Positions 14,029 through 20,072 of a DNA stretch of 20,072 bases are shown one piece after another; the stretch's first letter is position 1, and each line of letters opens with the position of its first letter. Below the pieces are notes generated by a model. The model searched no databases and was not told the origin of the DNA. It saw only the letters and a list, made by a program, of their open reading frames with translations. This stretch comes from an uncultured Oscillospiraceae bacterium (GTDB lineage: Bacteria > Bacillota > Clostridia > Oscillospirales > Oscillospiraceae): contig CAKTIH010000025.1 in assembly GCA_934565615.1 (NCBI GenBank), forward strand, positions 1 through 20,072, read 5' to 3'. The translations under genes were made by a program, and so were the position numbers.

Positions 14029-14307
14029 TTACTTCTTTGCTGCCATTTTGAACGCGAACACGATGTTCACAATACTCAGCGCCGCCGCGGTTCCGACGAG
14101 CGCAAGCTCAAAGCTGAAGGGAATAAGGTCACGCACAAGGACGATGGTGCCGAGCAGGACAATGTCCACCGTTATGCGCAGGAGATTTGCGACGAGCATG
14201 GCGGAATCCTTCCCCTTTTTGACCGCCGCCTTTGTGATAGCACAGTTTATAAGAGCGCCGATGCAGCCCCATATAATTCCGACCAGCGCGCCGATAACAT
14301 ATTTCAT
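14029..14307 (-). CDS. Small three-helix membrane protein
   Basis: 92 residues, not confidently recognised. It has three hydrophobic segments: about 4-24 (VIGALVGIIWGCIGALINCAI), 42-60 (LLRITVDIVLLGTIVLV) and 68-88 (LALVGTAAALSIVNIVFAF), with a short basic loop KAAVKKGKD between the first two and a basic end MAAKK. Size and layout resemble the AtpI-like group of ATP-synthase accessory proteins, but no ATP synthase genes are present and I do not assign it. ATG at 14307 has GAGGGA upstream. It is monocistronic, with its own promoter and terminator. Confidence 0.78.
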   Translation of the reverse strand: MKYVIGALVGIIWGCIGALINCAITKAAVKKGKDSAMLVANLLRITVDIVLLGTIVLVRDLIPFSFELALVGTAAALSIVNIVFAFKMAAKK

Positions 14308-14339
14308 GATGTGTCCCTCTTTTTTATTTTATAAGTTGA

Positions 14340-14368
14340 ATTTTACCATAACAGCAAGCTTTTGCCAA
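14340..14368 (-). promoter_or_regulatory. Sigma-A promoter of the small membrane protein gene
   Basis: On the minus strand TTGGCA (14368-14363), 17-nt spacer, TAAAAT (14345-14340), extended by TGG. Start near 14333. Confidence 0.7.
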
Positions 14369-14448
14369 GCACGGATTATCGGGCATTTCAAATTTCCAAT
14401 GCAGCATTTGCCGCGGCTATATTTTTGCCCGGCGCAGATAATAACAGC

Positions 14449-14463
14449 GTCGAAAAATTCGAC
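14449..14463 (+). repeat. Short palindrome upstream of the coat genes
   Basis: GTCGAA-AAA-TTCGAC, six perfect base pairs around three A residues, 28 nt before the first coat gene. It could be an operator or a small leader hairpin. I found no convincing sigma-A, sigma-E, sigma-G or sigma-K promoter in the surrounding 14369-14491 stretch. Confidence 0.45.
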
Positions 14464-14491
14464 AAAATAAAAAAAGAGAGGAACAATATTC

Positions 14492-14665
14492 ATGAGTCCT
14501 AAGGAACTGCTCTATATTGAGGACGCGCTCGGCCACACCCAGTATCTCATGACCCAGTGCCGCACAGCCGCAAGCCAGCTTACAGACCCCGTACTGCGCC
14601 AGCAGGCGCAGCAGCTTCTCAACGGCAATCAGAGACTCTTCGCAAAGTTTTACGAGCTTGTATAA
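14492..14665 (+). CDS. Small CotF-associated spore coat-type protein
   Basis: 57 residues (MSPKELLYIEDALGHTQYLM at the start, FAKFYELV at the end). It is a single helical hairpin: a helix up to about residue 28, a TDP turn, then a Gln-rich helix. It resembles the short partner proteins that precede CotF-type genes in clostridia, in which ELLYIEDALGH is a common opening. A GAGAGGAA site lies upstream of ATG 14492. The stop overlaps the ribosome binding site (AAGGAGG) of the next gene, so the two are coupled. A role in the spore coat is inferred from this pairing and resemblance; sporulation has not been shown here. Confidence 0.82.
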   Translation: MSPKELLYIEDALGHTQYLMTQCRTAASQLTDPVLRQQAQQLLNGNQRLFAKFYELV

Positions 14666-14677
14666 GGAGGGACGGCA

Positions 14678-14926
14678 ATGAACGACAAAGACATTATGGA
14701 AGGCATACTTCTGACGACCAAGGGCGTGTGCGATCTGTATATGCACGGCTCCATCGAGTCCGCAACGCCGAATGTGCACCAGACCTTCAACGCCGCGCTC
14801 AACGATGCGCTGTGCATGCAGAACAACATCTATAACGAGATGGCTCAGCACGGCTGGTACCCCTCGGAGCAGGCACAGCCGCAGCAGATCCAGCAGATAA
14901 AGCAGAAGTTCTCAAGCGTACAGTAA
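14678..14926 (+). CDS. CotF-like spore coat protein
   Basis: 82 residues. It matches the short coat protein F (ferritin-like half) pattern: NDKDIMEGILLTTKGVCDLYMHGSIESATPNVHQTFNAALNDALCMQNNIYNEMAQHGWYPSEQA. The helix ending in Q..IYNEM.QxGWYP is the most characteristic part. The tail QPQQIQQIKQKFSS is Gln-rich. Such proteins are deposited on the spore surface in Bacillus and clostridia. ATG at 14678 has a very strong AAGGAGGG that overlaps the end of the preceding 57-aa gene, 12 nt apart. The pair ends at the terminator at 14939. Confidence 0.88.
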   Translation: MNDKDIMEGILLTTKGVCDLYMHGSIESATPNVHQTFNAALNDALCMQNNIYNEMAQHGWYPSEQAQPQQIQQIKQKFSSVQ

Positions 14927-14938
14927 TAAGACAAAAAA

Positions 14939-14975
14939 CGGAGACGGGAAATTTATTCCCGTCTCCGACGTTTTT
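14939..14975 (+). terminator. Terminator of the coat gene pair
   Basis: 12-bp perfect stem, 14939-14950 with 14956-14967, 5-nt loop, then ACG and TTTTT at 14971-14975; an A6 tract precedes the left arm. Confidence 0.92.
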
Positions 14976-15000
14976 ATTCGTTTTGTTCACAAATTTGCTG

Positions 15001-15029
15001 TTGACAAAGGGCAGGCAAAATGTTAGTAT
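15001..15029 (+). promoter_or_regulatory. Sigma-A promoter of the riboswitch-CDF unit
   Basis: TTGACA (15001-15006), 17-nt spacer, TAGTAT (15024-15029), with extended -10 TG at 15021-15022. Start near 15036, giving a leader of about 200 nt. Confidence 0.85.
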
Positions 15030-15070
15030 CACATAAACTCTTTGCACTGCATCGCGTATACGACAACAGT

Positions 15071-15160
15071 ACAAACTGAACAGGCAGCGGGTATCTCCGC
15101 CGGCCGGGTCGCCGCAAGGCGGCAGCAGAGAATACAGACACAGTCTCTGCGGGACAGTAG
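15071..15160 (+). promoter_or_regulatory. NiCo (czcD-type) riboswitch aptamer
   Basis: The conserved elements of the NiCo/czcD RNA appear in order: ACTGAACAGGCAG (P1 5' strand and first junction, 15075-15087), a GCGG/CCGC helix (15087-15100), CGGCCGGGTCGCC with the GCC-GGC helix (15101-15123), GGCAGCAGAGA (15121-15131), a hairpin closing CAGAGA with TCTCTG (15126-15131 and 15144-15149), and finally CGGGACAGT (15150-15158), whose CAGT closes P1 with ACTG 15075-15078. This gives the four-way junction that binds Ni2+ or Co2+ cooperatively. It precedes a cation efflux gene, the standard target of this class. I compared it with the known aptamer from memory, not by covariance search. Confidence 0.88.
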
Positions 15161-15187
15161 TATGTTCCGAGGGGGACTGTATTTTTT
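15140..15187 (+). terminator. Riboswitch-controlled terminator
   Basis: An alternative hairpin pairs 15140-15148 with 15172-15180 (9 bp including two G-U) and 15150-15156 with 15163-15169 (7 bp), then ATTTTTTATT. It uses the 3' halves of the aptamer's last hairpin and of P1, so metal-bound aptamer and terminator exclude each other. Binding should therefore turn expression on. Confidence 0.8.
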
Positions 15188-15229
15188 ATTCCCCTCGGCT
15201 CGTGAAGTGCATATTATACCGTGGAGGGG
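15167..15229 (+). promoter_or_regulatory. Competing C-rich/G-rich pairing over the CDF ribosome binding site
   Basis: CCCCTCGG at 15191-15198 can pair perfectly with CCGAGGGG at 15167-15174. Its first six bases can instead pair with GAGGGG at 15224-15229, which is the ribosome binding site of the CDF gene. A second, translational layer of control is possible but unproven. Confidence 0.4.
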
Positions 15230-15236
15230 ATCTGTC

Positions 15237-16169
15237 ATGTCTGAAAAGAAAATCGTCGCGCGGCTGACTGCCGTCGGCGTCATAGGAAACATACTGCTCG
15301 TCGCTTTCAAGCTCTATGCGGGTATTGCCGGGCACTCCGGTGCAATGGTGTCGGACGCGGTGCATTCACTGTCCGATGTGTTTGCGACCTGCATAGCCTT
15401 TATCGGCGTGAAGCTTGCACAGAAGGGGCCGGATAAGGATCATCCCTACGGGCATGACAGGCTCGAGTGCCTCGCGTCCACCGCGCTCGGCGTTATCCTG
15501 CTCGTGACCGGCCTCGGCATCGGCTGGGGCGGCATGCAGAAGATCATCGCAGGGCACTATGAAAGTCTCGCCGTCCCCGGCGGAATAGCCCTCGCTGCGG
15601 CTGTCGTGTCGATAGTCGTCAAGGAGGGCATGTTCTGGTACACCCGGCACTATGCAAAGAAGCTTAATTCTTCGGCCTTCATGGCCGACGCGTGGCACCA
15701 CCGCTCCGATGCGCTTTCGTCCGTCGGCTCGCTCATCGGCATAGGTGGGGCGATGCTCGGCGTGCCGGTGCTGGAGCCGGTCGCCTGCGTCGCAATATGC
15801 CTGTGCATCCTCAAGGTCGCTTACGACATTCTGAAGGACGCGGCTGACAAAATGCTCGACACCGCCTGCGGCGACAGCTATGAGAAGAGCCTTGGCGATT
15901 TCATCCGTGCGCAGGACGGCGTAGTGAGCCTTGACACGCTGCGCACGCGCAAGTTCGGCAGCAAGGTGTATATCGACGCCGAGATAAGCGTCGACGGCAG
16001 CATGACTCTTTCTGACGCGCACAGCATCGCCGAGCGGGTGCACAACGCCGTTGAGCACAAGTACCCCGATATAAAGCACATTATGATACATGAAAATCCG
16101 GCGGACACGGGCACGAGTGCTGCGGAATCTGACCAGATGGCGGATGGAATTCAAGCTCCGCTTGGGTGA
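15237..16169 (+). CDS. Cation diffusion facilitator, probable Ni/Co (or Zn/Cd) exporter
   Basis: 310 residues, six predicted helices and a C-terminal cytoplasmic domain of about 95 residues. The two metal-site motifs are present: Asp40/His43/Asp47 in SDAVHSLSDV (helix 2) and His154/Asp158 in DAWHHRSDALSS (helix 5), plus DHPYGHDRLE (68-77). The C-terminal regulatory domain ends with IKHIMIHENP, rich in His as usual. It should export divalent cations against a proton gradient. The NiCo riboswitch directly upstream indicates Ni2+/Co2+ as the relevant stress. ATG at 15237 has GGAGGGG (15223-15229) 7 nt upstream; reading further upstream would run into the riboswitch. It is monocistronic, ending at a 19-bp terminator. 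Confidence 0.94.
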   Translation: MSEKKIVARLTAVGVIGNILLVAFKLYAGIAGHSGAMVSDAVHSLSDVFATCIAFIGVKLAQKGPDKDHPYGHDRLECLASTALGVILLVTGLGIGWGGMQKIIAGHYESLAVPGGIALAAAVVSIVVKEGMFWYTRHYAKKLNSSAFMADAWHHRSDALSSVGSLIGIGGAMLGVPVLEPVACVAICLCILKVAYDILKDAADKMLDTACGDSYEKSLGDFIRAQDGVVSLDTLRTRKFGSKVYIDAEISVDGSMTLSDAHSIAERVHNAVEHKYPDIKHIMIHENPADTGTSAAESDQMADGIQAPLG

Positions 16170-16199
16170 AATCGCCTCGCATGAGCCGAATCCCAAAGC

Positions 16200-16243
16200 A
16201 AAATCAAGGCAGCTCTCCGAAAATGGAGAGCTGCCTTGATTTT
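16200..16243. terminator. 19-bp bidirectional terminator
   Basis: Perfect stem, 16200-16218 with 16225-16243, 6-nt loop, A-rich before and T6 after. It serves both the CDF gene and the convergent GT2-GtrA operon. Confidence 0.94.
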
Positions 16244-16263
16244 TTGTTCAGTTTTATGTACGG

Positions 16264-17349
16264 TCAATCCTTCTGAGTGAAGACCCATTCGCGCTGGATG
16301 CCGTAGCTGATGAAGAAAAGGATCGCGTCCACCGCGAACTTGACGAGCGTGGCAAGGATAGGCACACTGTTTGCAAGCAGGTGATTTATAAGCGTCACAA
16401 GCCCCGCGGAGACAAGCATCTGCGGTATGCAGAGGCAATAATACCTCGCAAGAGCGCGCTTATAATGCTTTCTGTTCTCGAACACGACGGCATTATTGGC
16501 GCTGAAGTTCGCAAACGACGAGCAGGCGCGCGCGACCGCCGTCGAGACAAGCTCTCTGTACGCGCCGAGCCTGACGCCGAAAAGCTTCATCACCAGATAG
16601 AACACACCGAGGTCGATAAGCGTCGAGCCCATAGAGCTGAGCAGGAACTTGAACATGACCTTGAAGATACGCCACGAATCCTTGACGGCGTTATAATGGG
16701 AACTATAGTCCTCCGGATCATACACCGTGGTGATGGGCTGCTCAATAAAGCCTATGCCCATGCGCTTCATATTGAGAAGCATATTCGTCTCATACTCGAA
16801 GCGTTCGCCGGAAATATCGCAGAAGCGCTTGAGATACTTGGCTGGGATCGCCCGCAGGCCCGTCTGCGTGTCGGAGAGCTTTATACCGTAGCACAGGCGG
16901 AATAGGCGCGCGGTCGTTTTATTCCCGGCGACGCTCCGCGGAGGGATGCCCGGCTGGTTAAAGTCACGGCAGCCGAGCACTACCTTATCCTGGTTTTCAA
17001 GCATCTTCTCGCCGCAGGCAATGATATCCTGCGTGAGATGCTGCCCGTCACCGTCGATGGTGATGACGCCCTTAAGCTCCGGCAGCTTTTCCGCCACATA
17101 GGCAAAGCCGTCCTTTAGGCCGCGCCCCTTTCCGCGGTTCACTTCATGCGTCAGCACGGTGCACTGCTCATGCGCAGACGCCTCCTCGAACCAATGCAGA
17201 TGCTCCGCATCACTGCCGTCATTGATAATGACGATATGCTCGAAGCCGCTTCCGATAAGCTCCTCGACAACGCCTTTGAACTTTTCATTCGGATCGAGCG
17301 ATGGCAATACGATCGCCATGCTCTTCAAACATTCAAGCTTTTCAGACAT
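16264..17349 (-). CDS. GT2 glycosyltransferase fused to GtrA-like membrane domain
   Basis: 361 residues. The N-terminal half (~10-215) is a GT-A glycosyltransferase of the dolichol-phosphate-mannose-synthase type: IVLPSLDPNEKF (13-24), INDGSD (42-47), VNRGKGRGLKDGF (70-82) and the metal-binding DGDGQH (99-104). The C-terminal half (~233-357) has four helices and ends ISYGIQREWVF, the GtrA/DPMS_2 signature. Such fusions make polyprenyl-phosphate-linked sugars at the inner face of the membrane; GtrA-type domains are thought to help flip them. The start ATG at 17349 has a weak ribosome binding site, and the gene is last in a three-gene operon with short gaps (38 and 16 nt), before a bidirectional terminator. 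Confidence 0.92.
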   Translation of the reverse strand: MSEKLECLKSMAIVLPSLDPNEKFKGVVEELIGSGFEHIVIINDGSDAEHLHWFEEASAHEQCTVLTHEVNRGKGRGLKDGFAYVAEKLPELKGVITIDGDGQHLTQDIIACGEKMLENQDKVVLGCRDFNQPGIPPRSVAGNKTTARLFRLCYGIKLSDTQTGLRAIPAKYLKRFCDISGERFEYETNMLLNMKRMGIGFIEQPITTVYDPEDYSSHYNAVKDSWRIFKVMFKFLLSSMGSTLIDLGVFYLVMKLFGVRLGAYRELVSTAVARACSSFANFSANNAVVFENRKHYKRALARYYCLCIPQMLVSAGLVTLINHLLANSVPILATLVKFAVDAILFFISYGIQREWVFTQKD

Positions 17350-17387
17350 ATCACTTTATCCGTGCAGTACGGATCCACCCGTCTTTC

Positions 17388-18494
17388 TTAATAAAGTTCC
17401 AGAGAGATAGCTCTGATATCGTCATTTGTATCGACAACAATGACCCTCATATTGCTGGTATCCACGACCTCGCCCTTGCCGGGAACAAAGGTCGTTGCAT
17501 CGGCGGAGATATCGCAGATATAGAAACCGTCGCCGATCGCTGTGGCGTTATTCAAAACCGTGGAGTCTACGCGGACCGAGGAAGTATGCGCCCAGCTCAG
17601 ACCGTCCATGGCTTCCTGCATACGTGTGTCAAGGTCTGCGCCGAGCTTCAGATACGGCATAAGACGCTGATACCCGTACATGGGATCGACTGCACCGGAG
17701 GTGTAGGTCAAGTACCGGTCGACAAAAGCCGCTGCAAACTCGCTCAGGCGCGCAAGCTCGCTCTCGTCGCAGGGCTTGATAAACTGGGAGTCATCCTTAT
17801 TGGGATCGATCACAAAGTCGTTCCCGTTCTCGTCCTTGATAACGGGCTCAAGCGTGCCGATGCAATGGTCAAATCTGTATCTGACCTTGGTGGGAAGCCC
17901 CTCAAACTCGTCATAGTAATCCTTCAAGACGTCATAGCGGATGTTCTCTTCAACGATGTACTCATCGCCGAGCTCAACGCCGTTGAGCCAGACGGAGAAA
18001 GTCCTCGGGACTACCGCTTCAACGGAGCTGTAAAGACCGGTGAAGTCAAACTCTTCATTATACAGCTTCCACGGCAGCATGCCGAACTCGACCTTGTCCT
18101 TATAGCTCTCGTCCTCAATGAGGCTCACAGTGCCGAAGGGACTGCCGTTGCACTTGAGAGTATAGGTGACGACTGTACCGGAATCGGAGCTTCCCTTTCT
18201 GGTATAGGTAACGCCGTTTTTGAGCATGTCCTTGACATATTCGGCGACCTCGTCATCCGACTGCACCTCATGCGGCATGGCAGCAATAGTGTCAGCAATT
18301 CCGGCGCCCCACAGCTTGTCGTTAAGCTCCGCGACGTACTGGTCCATCGTGCCCGACGGCTGCGCCGCCTCGTACTCCTCGGCGTATTTCCACACCTTGG
18401 TAAGACCGAAGGTGGCTGCCGCGATCAGGATGACCGCATATATACCCATACATATCCAATACACATGGGAGTTCTTTTTCTTTTTTCTGGCCAT
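17388..18494 (-). CDS. Single-pass membrane protein of unknown function
   Basis: 368 residues, not recognised. A Lys-rich N-terminus (MARKKKKNSHVYW) and one transmembrane helix (~12-31) leave a large domain outside the cell. Residues ~45-150 are predicted helical/beta; ~160-200 contain PRTFSVWLNGVEL, an extracellular-looking beta segment; ~250-368 contain DESELARLSEFAAAFVDRYLTYTSGAVDPMYGYQRLMPYL, followed by a beta-rich end, reminiscent of an NTF2-like fold, which is only an impression. The start ATG has a GAGGTGAG site. It lies 16 nt after the phosphodiester glycosidase and 38 nt before the GT2-GtrA gene, so a joint role in envelope glycan metabolism is likely. Confidence 0.8.
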   Translation of the reverse strand: MARKKKKNSHVYWICMGIYAVILIAAATFGLTKVWKYAEEYEAAQPSGTMDQYVAELNDKLWGAGIADTIAAMPHEVQSDDEVAEYVKDMLKNGVTYTRKGSSDSGTVVTYTLKCNGSPFGTVSLIEDESYKDKVEFGMLPWKLYNEEFDFTGLYSSVEAVVPRTFSVWLNGVELGDEYIVEENIRYDVLKDYYDEFEGLPTKVRYRFDHCIGTLEPVIKDENGNDFVIDPNKDDSQFIKPCDESELARLSEFAAAFVDRYLTYTSGAVDPMYGYQRLMPYLKLGADLDTRMQEAMDGLSWAHTSSVRVDSTVLNNATAIGDGFYICDISADATTFVPGKGEVVDTSNMRVIVVDTNDDIRAISLELY

Positions 18495-18510
18495 CTAACT
18501 CACCTCGCCA

Positions 18511-19632
18511 TCACTTGAACATAAACGCATCGGGCAGCGGGCGCGGCTGGCCGTTCTCCGCGGAGCAGCTATTGACAGAGCGCCCCTCGTAGTACATGAC
18601 CGTTGAAGAACCGCCGTCCATGTTGCAGGCGTTGACTGCGCCGTAGTCCAGCAGGATATCGATAACGTCCTGATACTTTGCGCCGATACTGTGTACCTGA
18701 CGCCCGTCGATAACGAGCATGATGACCGCGCCGTCGGCTCTCTGCGCAATGGCCGTCCTGGGGTTGACGCCGCTTGTAAGATACTCGGAGGGAGTAGGCT
18801 CGCCATTGGAGATAAGGATTGGGCCGAAGGAAACGCCGTTGACGATCTCATTGGCAACAACATCGTCATAAAAATAATACCCGACGTGGAGAATACCGTT
18901 CTTATCAAAGCCGGCAAAGCCGTTGAGCGGACCATCGCCGCCGTTATATATCTCGCCGTTTATGACAGTGATGCCTTCGGGGATTCCGCCGAAGCCGCCG
19001 CCGCCGTCGTCCTTGAAGCCGCCGGCATTGATGCCGCCTTCAGCGCCGTACTTATTGACAAGCTCCTGAAGCGTAAGACCAACGCCGCCGTAGCTGTCAG
19101 GCATGCCGACAAAAACGCGTGTGGGATCAAGAACGGTTATCATATAGCCGACAAAGCCGTTGCCCTTTATATCGGTGAAAATGATCCCGTCGCCGTCATC
19201 ATCGACAAGGCCGTAAGCGTCCTTACCGTCATCGGTCTGTGCAGCCTCACCGGCCTGAATGGTAATGAGCGAGGTATCGGTCGCGATATCCTTCTCCATT
19301 TCCTCGACACTGCGGATCTCCTTAAGCTCATCCGCGGTGAGGAAGATCTGGGGAATAAACTTGAAGCGGCGCGTTTCATCCATAGTGCTGATGAAGATAT
19401 CACGCAGCGCGGGAGATGGCCCCTTGACGATTATATACTCAAGCGTGAGGCAGGCGCAGCCGATAATGATGCCGGAGATGATGATAAACCCGGCTATCCT
19501 GTCCCAGACGCGCTGGCGCTTTCTGCGCTTGAGCTTTTTCTCGCGGAGCGCTTCTGCCTCGGCGGTCTCGTCATAAGTCTCGTCTATATCTATTTTATTG
19601 TTTATTTCGGTTTCGCTGATTCTTTTCTTCAC
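18511..19632 (-). CDS. Membrane-anchored phosphodiester glycosidase (NAGPA-like domain)
   Basis: 373 residues. A charged, acidic-then-basic cytoplasmic segment (1-43) and one helix (~46-68) anchor a C-terminal NAGPA-like catalytic domain (~150-373). Its family landmarks are GINAGGF (200-206), NPRTAIAQRADGAVIMLVIDGR (290-311) and CNMDGGSSTVMYY (336-348). A DDDGDG run (144-149) and a Gly-rich loop (210-217) are extra. The family removes sugars linked through phosphodiesters; in bacteria the domain acts on wall or spore-associated glycans. The start is GTG at 19632 with GAAGGTG about 8 nt upstream. It is first in a three-gene operon with the unknown membrane protein and a lipid-sugar-type glycosyltransferase. 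Confidence 0.9.
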   Translation of the reverse strand: MKKRISETEINNKIDIDETYDETAEAEALREKKLKRRKRQRVWDRIAGFIIISGIIIGCACLTLEYIIVKGPSPALRDIFISTMDETRRFKFIPQIFLTADELKEIRSVEEMEKDIATDTSLITIQAGEAAQTDDGKDAYGLVDDDGDGIIFTDIKGNGFVGYMITVLDPTRVFVGMPDSYGGVGLTLQELVNKYGAEGGINAGGFKDDGGGGFGGIPEGITVINGEIYNGGDGPLNGFAGFDKNGILHVGYYFYDDVVANEIVNGVSFGPILISNGEPTPSEYLTSGVNPRTAIAQRADGAVIMLVIDGRQVHSIGAKYQDVIDILLDYGAVNACNMDGGSSTVMYYEGRSVNSCSAENGQPRPLPDAFMFK

Positions 19633-19712
19633 TGTTACACCTTCGCAGTTCTATTTTATAAACGCACAGGTCCACTGGCGAATACGGACACAATGATCCA
19701 AATTACCAAAGT

Positions 19713-19741
19713 ATTTTACCATAAGGCCGCCAAGCTTACAA
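19713..19741 (-). promoter_or_regulatory. Sigma-A promoter of the envelope operon
   Basis: On the minus strand TTGTAA (19741-19736), 17-nt spacer, TAAAAT (19718-19713), extended by TGG. Start near 19706, leader about 74 nt; no obvious structure in it. Confidence 0.7.
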
Positions 19742-19809
19742 GCAGTATTTAGCTTATTTAATAAAATTGTAAAAGTTTACATAAGTCCGCCCTAAATCAG
19801 ACGATAAAA

Positions 19810-19837
19810 GCGCCCCCGTTCGGATGAACGGGGGCGC
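19810..19837 (-). terminator. Terminator of the tuf gene
   Basis: 12-bp perfect GC-rich stem, 19810-19821 with 19826-19837, 4-nt loop. On the minus strand it is followed by TTTTATCG, 24 nt beyond the tuf stop. Confidence 0.88.
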
Positions 19838-19861
19838 GGGTTTGCTTTGGGTTATCGAGAA

Positions 19862-20072
19862 TTACTCGTTGATGCCGATGACAACACCGGAACCGACGGT
19901 ACGGCCGCCTTCACGGATAGCGAAGCGGAGGCCCTGCTCGATGGCGATGGGGGTGATCAGCTCAACGTCCATCTCGACGTTATCGCCGGGCATGCACATC
20001 TCAACGCCTTCGGGCAGAGAGATAACGCCGGTAACGTCGGTGGTACGGAAGTAGAACGGAGGACGATAGTTG
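19862..20072 (-). CDS. tuf: Elongation factor Tu, C-terminal part
   Basis: The last 69 residues are present; the gene enters from the right edge. The sequence NYRPPFYFRTTDVTG at the edge and the end REGGRTVGSGVVIGINE, with TAA at 19862-19864, are the EF-Tu domain 3 signature. EF-Tu carries aminoacyl-tRNA to the ribosome. It is followed by a strong terminator; I cannot see whether fusA and other str-operon genes lie upstream. Confidence 0.97.
   Translation of the reverse strand, partial: NYRPPFYFRTTDVTGVISLPEGVEMCMPGDNVEMDVELITPIAIEQGLRFAIREGGRTVGSGVVIGINE

Noticed and set aside
17301..19752. Long plus-strand open frames of about 405 and 353 codons (17301-18518 and 18691-19752), and a similar one of 365 codons at 8863-9960
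   Set aside because: All three are antisense to well-supported genes (the 368-residue membrane protein, the phosphodiester glycosidase and putP), with no recognisable motif or translation start.
1..20072. CRISPR arrays, insertion sequences, tRNA or rRNA genes, phage genes
   Set aside because: No spaced direct repeats, terminal inverted repeats with a transposase, cloverleaf or rRNA signatures were seen on either strand.

Overview
The window looks like chromosomal DNA of a GC-rich, spore-forming, anaerobic Firmicute, most likely a gut clostridium of the Oscillospirales/Ruminococcaceae type. Four loci with sporulation roles (dpaA-dpaB, spoIID, two CotF-like coat genes) support this, together with consensus sigma-A promoters, strong AGGAGG-type ribosome binding sites and compact intergenic regions with bidirectional terminators. 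I see no phage, transposon, CRISPR or RNA-gene cluster. This is ordinary core-plus-accessory chromosome in which nearly every transcription unit can be delimited by eye.

Layout. 1-297: 3' end of a PfkB-type pyridoxamine/pyridoxal kinase. 341-1779 (-): dipicolinate synthase dpaA-dpaB, overlapping by 4 bp. 1891-3208 (+): thyA-folA, the dTMP/folate pair, with its own sigma-A promoter and a 21-bp bidirectional terminator. 3295-4576 (-): a TetR regulator followed by a GNAT acetyltransferase fused to a two-helix membrane tail; two identical-type palindromic operators lie on the tetR promoter. 4731-6332 (+): a polytopic membrane protein fused to a spermidine-synthase-like domain. 6373-7425 (-): SpoIID. 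7552-8388 (+): unknown polytopic membrane protein. 8443-9972 (-): PutP-type sodium/proline symporter, divergent from 10142-11389 (+): a LysR regulator and a 118-aa four-helix membrane protein with two H-x13-H pairs, as in di-heme b cytochromes. 11455-13890 (-): a very large solute-binding lipoprotein without a permease. 14029-14307 (-): small membrane protein. 14492-14926 (+): two small coat genes. 15001-16169 (+): a promoter, a NiCo (czcD-type) riboswitch with a mutually exclusive terminator, and a cation diffusion facilitator. 16264-19632 (-): a three-gene envelope operon (phosphodiester glycosidase, single-pass membrane protein, GT2-GtrA glycosyltransferase). 19862-20072 (-): 3' end of tuf (EF-Tu).

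Functional reading. DpaAB makes the dipicolinate of the spore core, SpoIID degrades peptidoglycan during engulfment, and CotF-like proteins belong to the coat. ThyA turns tetrahydrofolate into dihydrofolate and FolA recycles it. The Ni/Co riboswitch gives a self-contained metal-efflux unit. The most unusual items are the putative minimal di-heme membrane protein next to a LysR regulator, the GNAT-membrane-tail fusion under palindromic TetR operators, the glycosyltransferase/phosphodiester-glycosidase operon, and a layered RNA switch ahead of the metal exporter. Family calls rest on motif recognition by eye without any database search.
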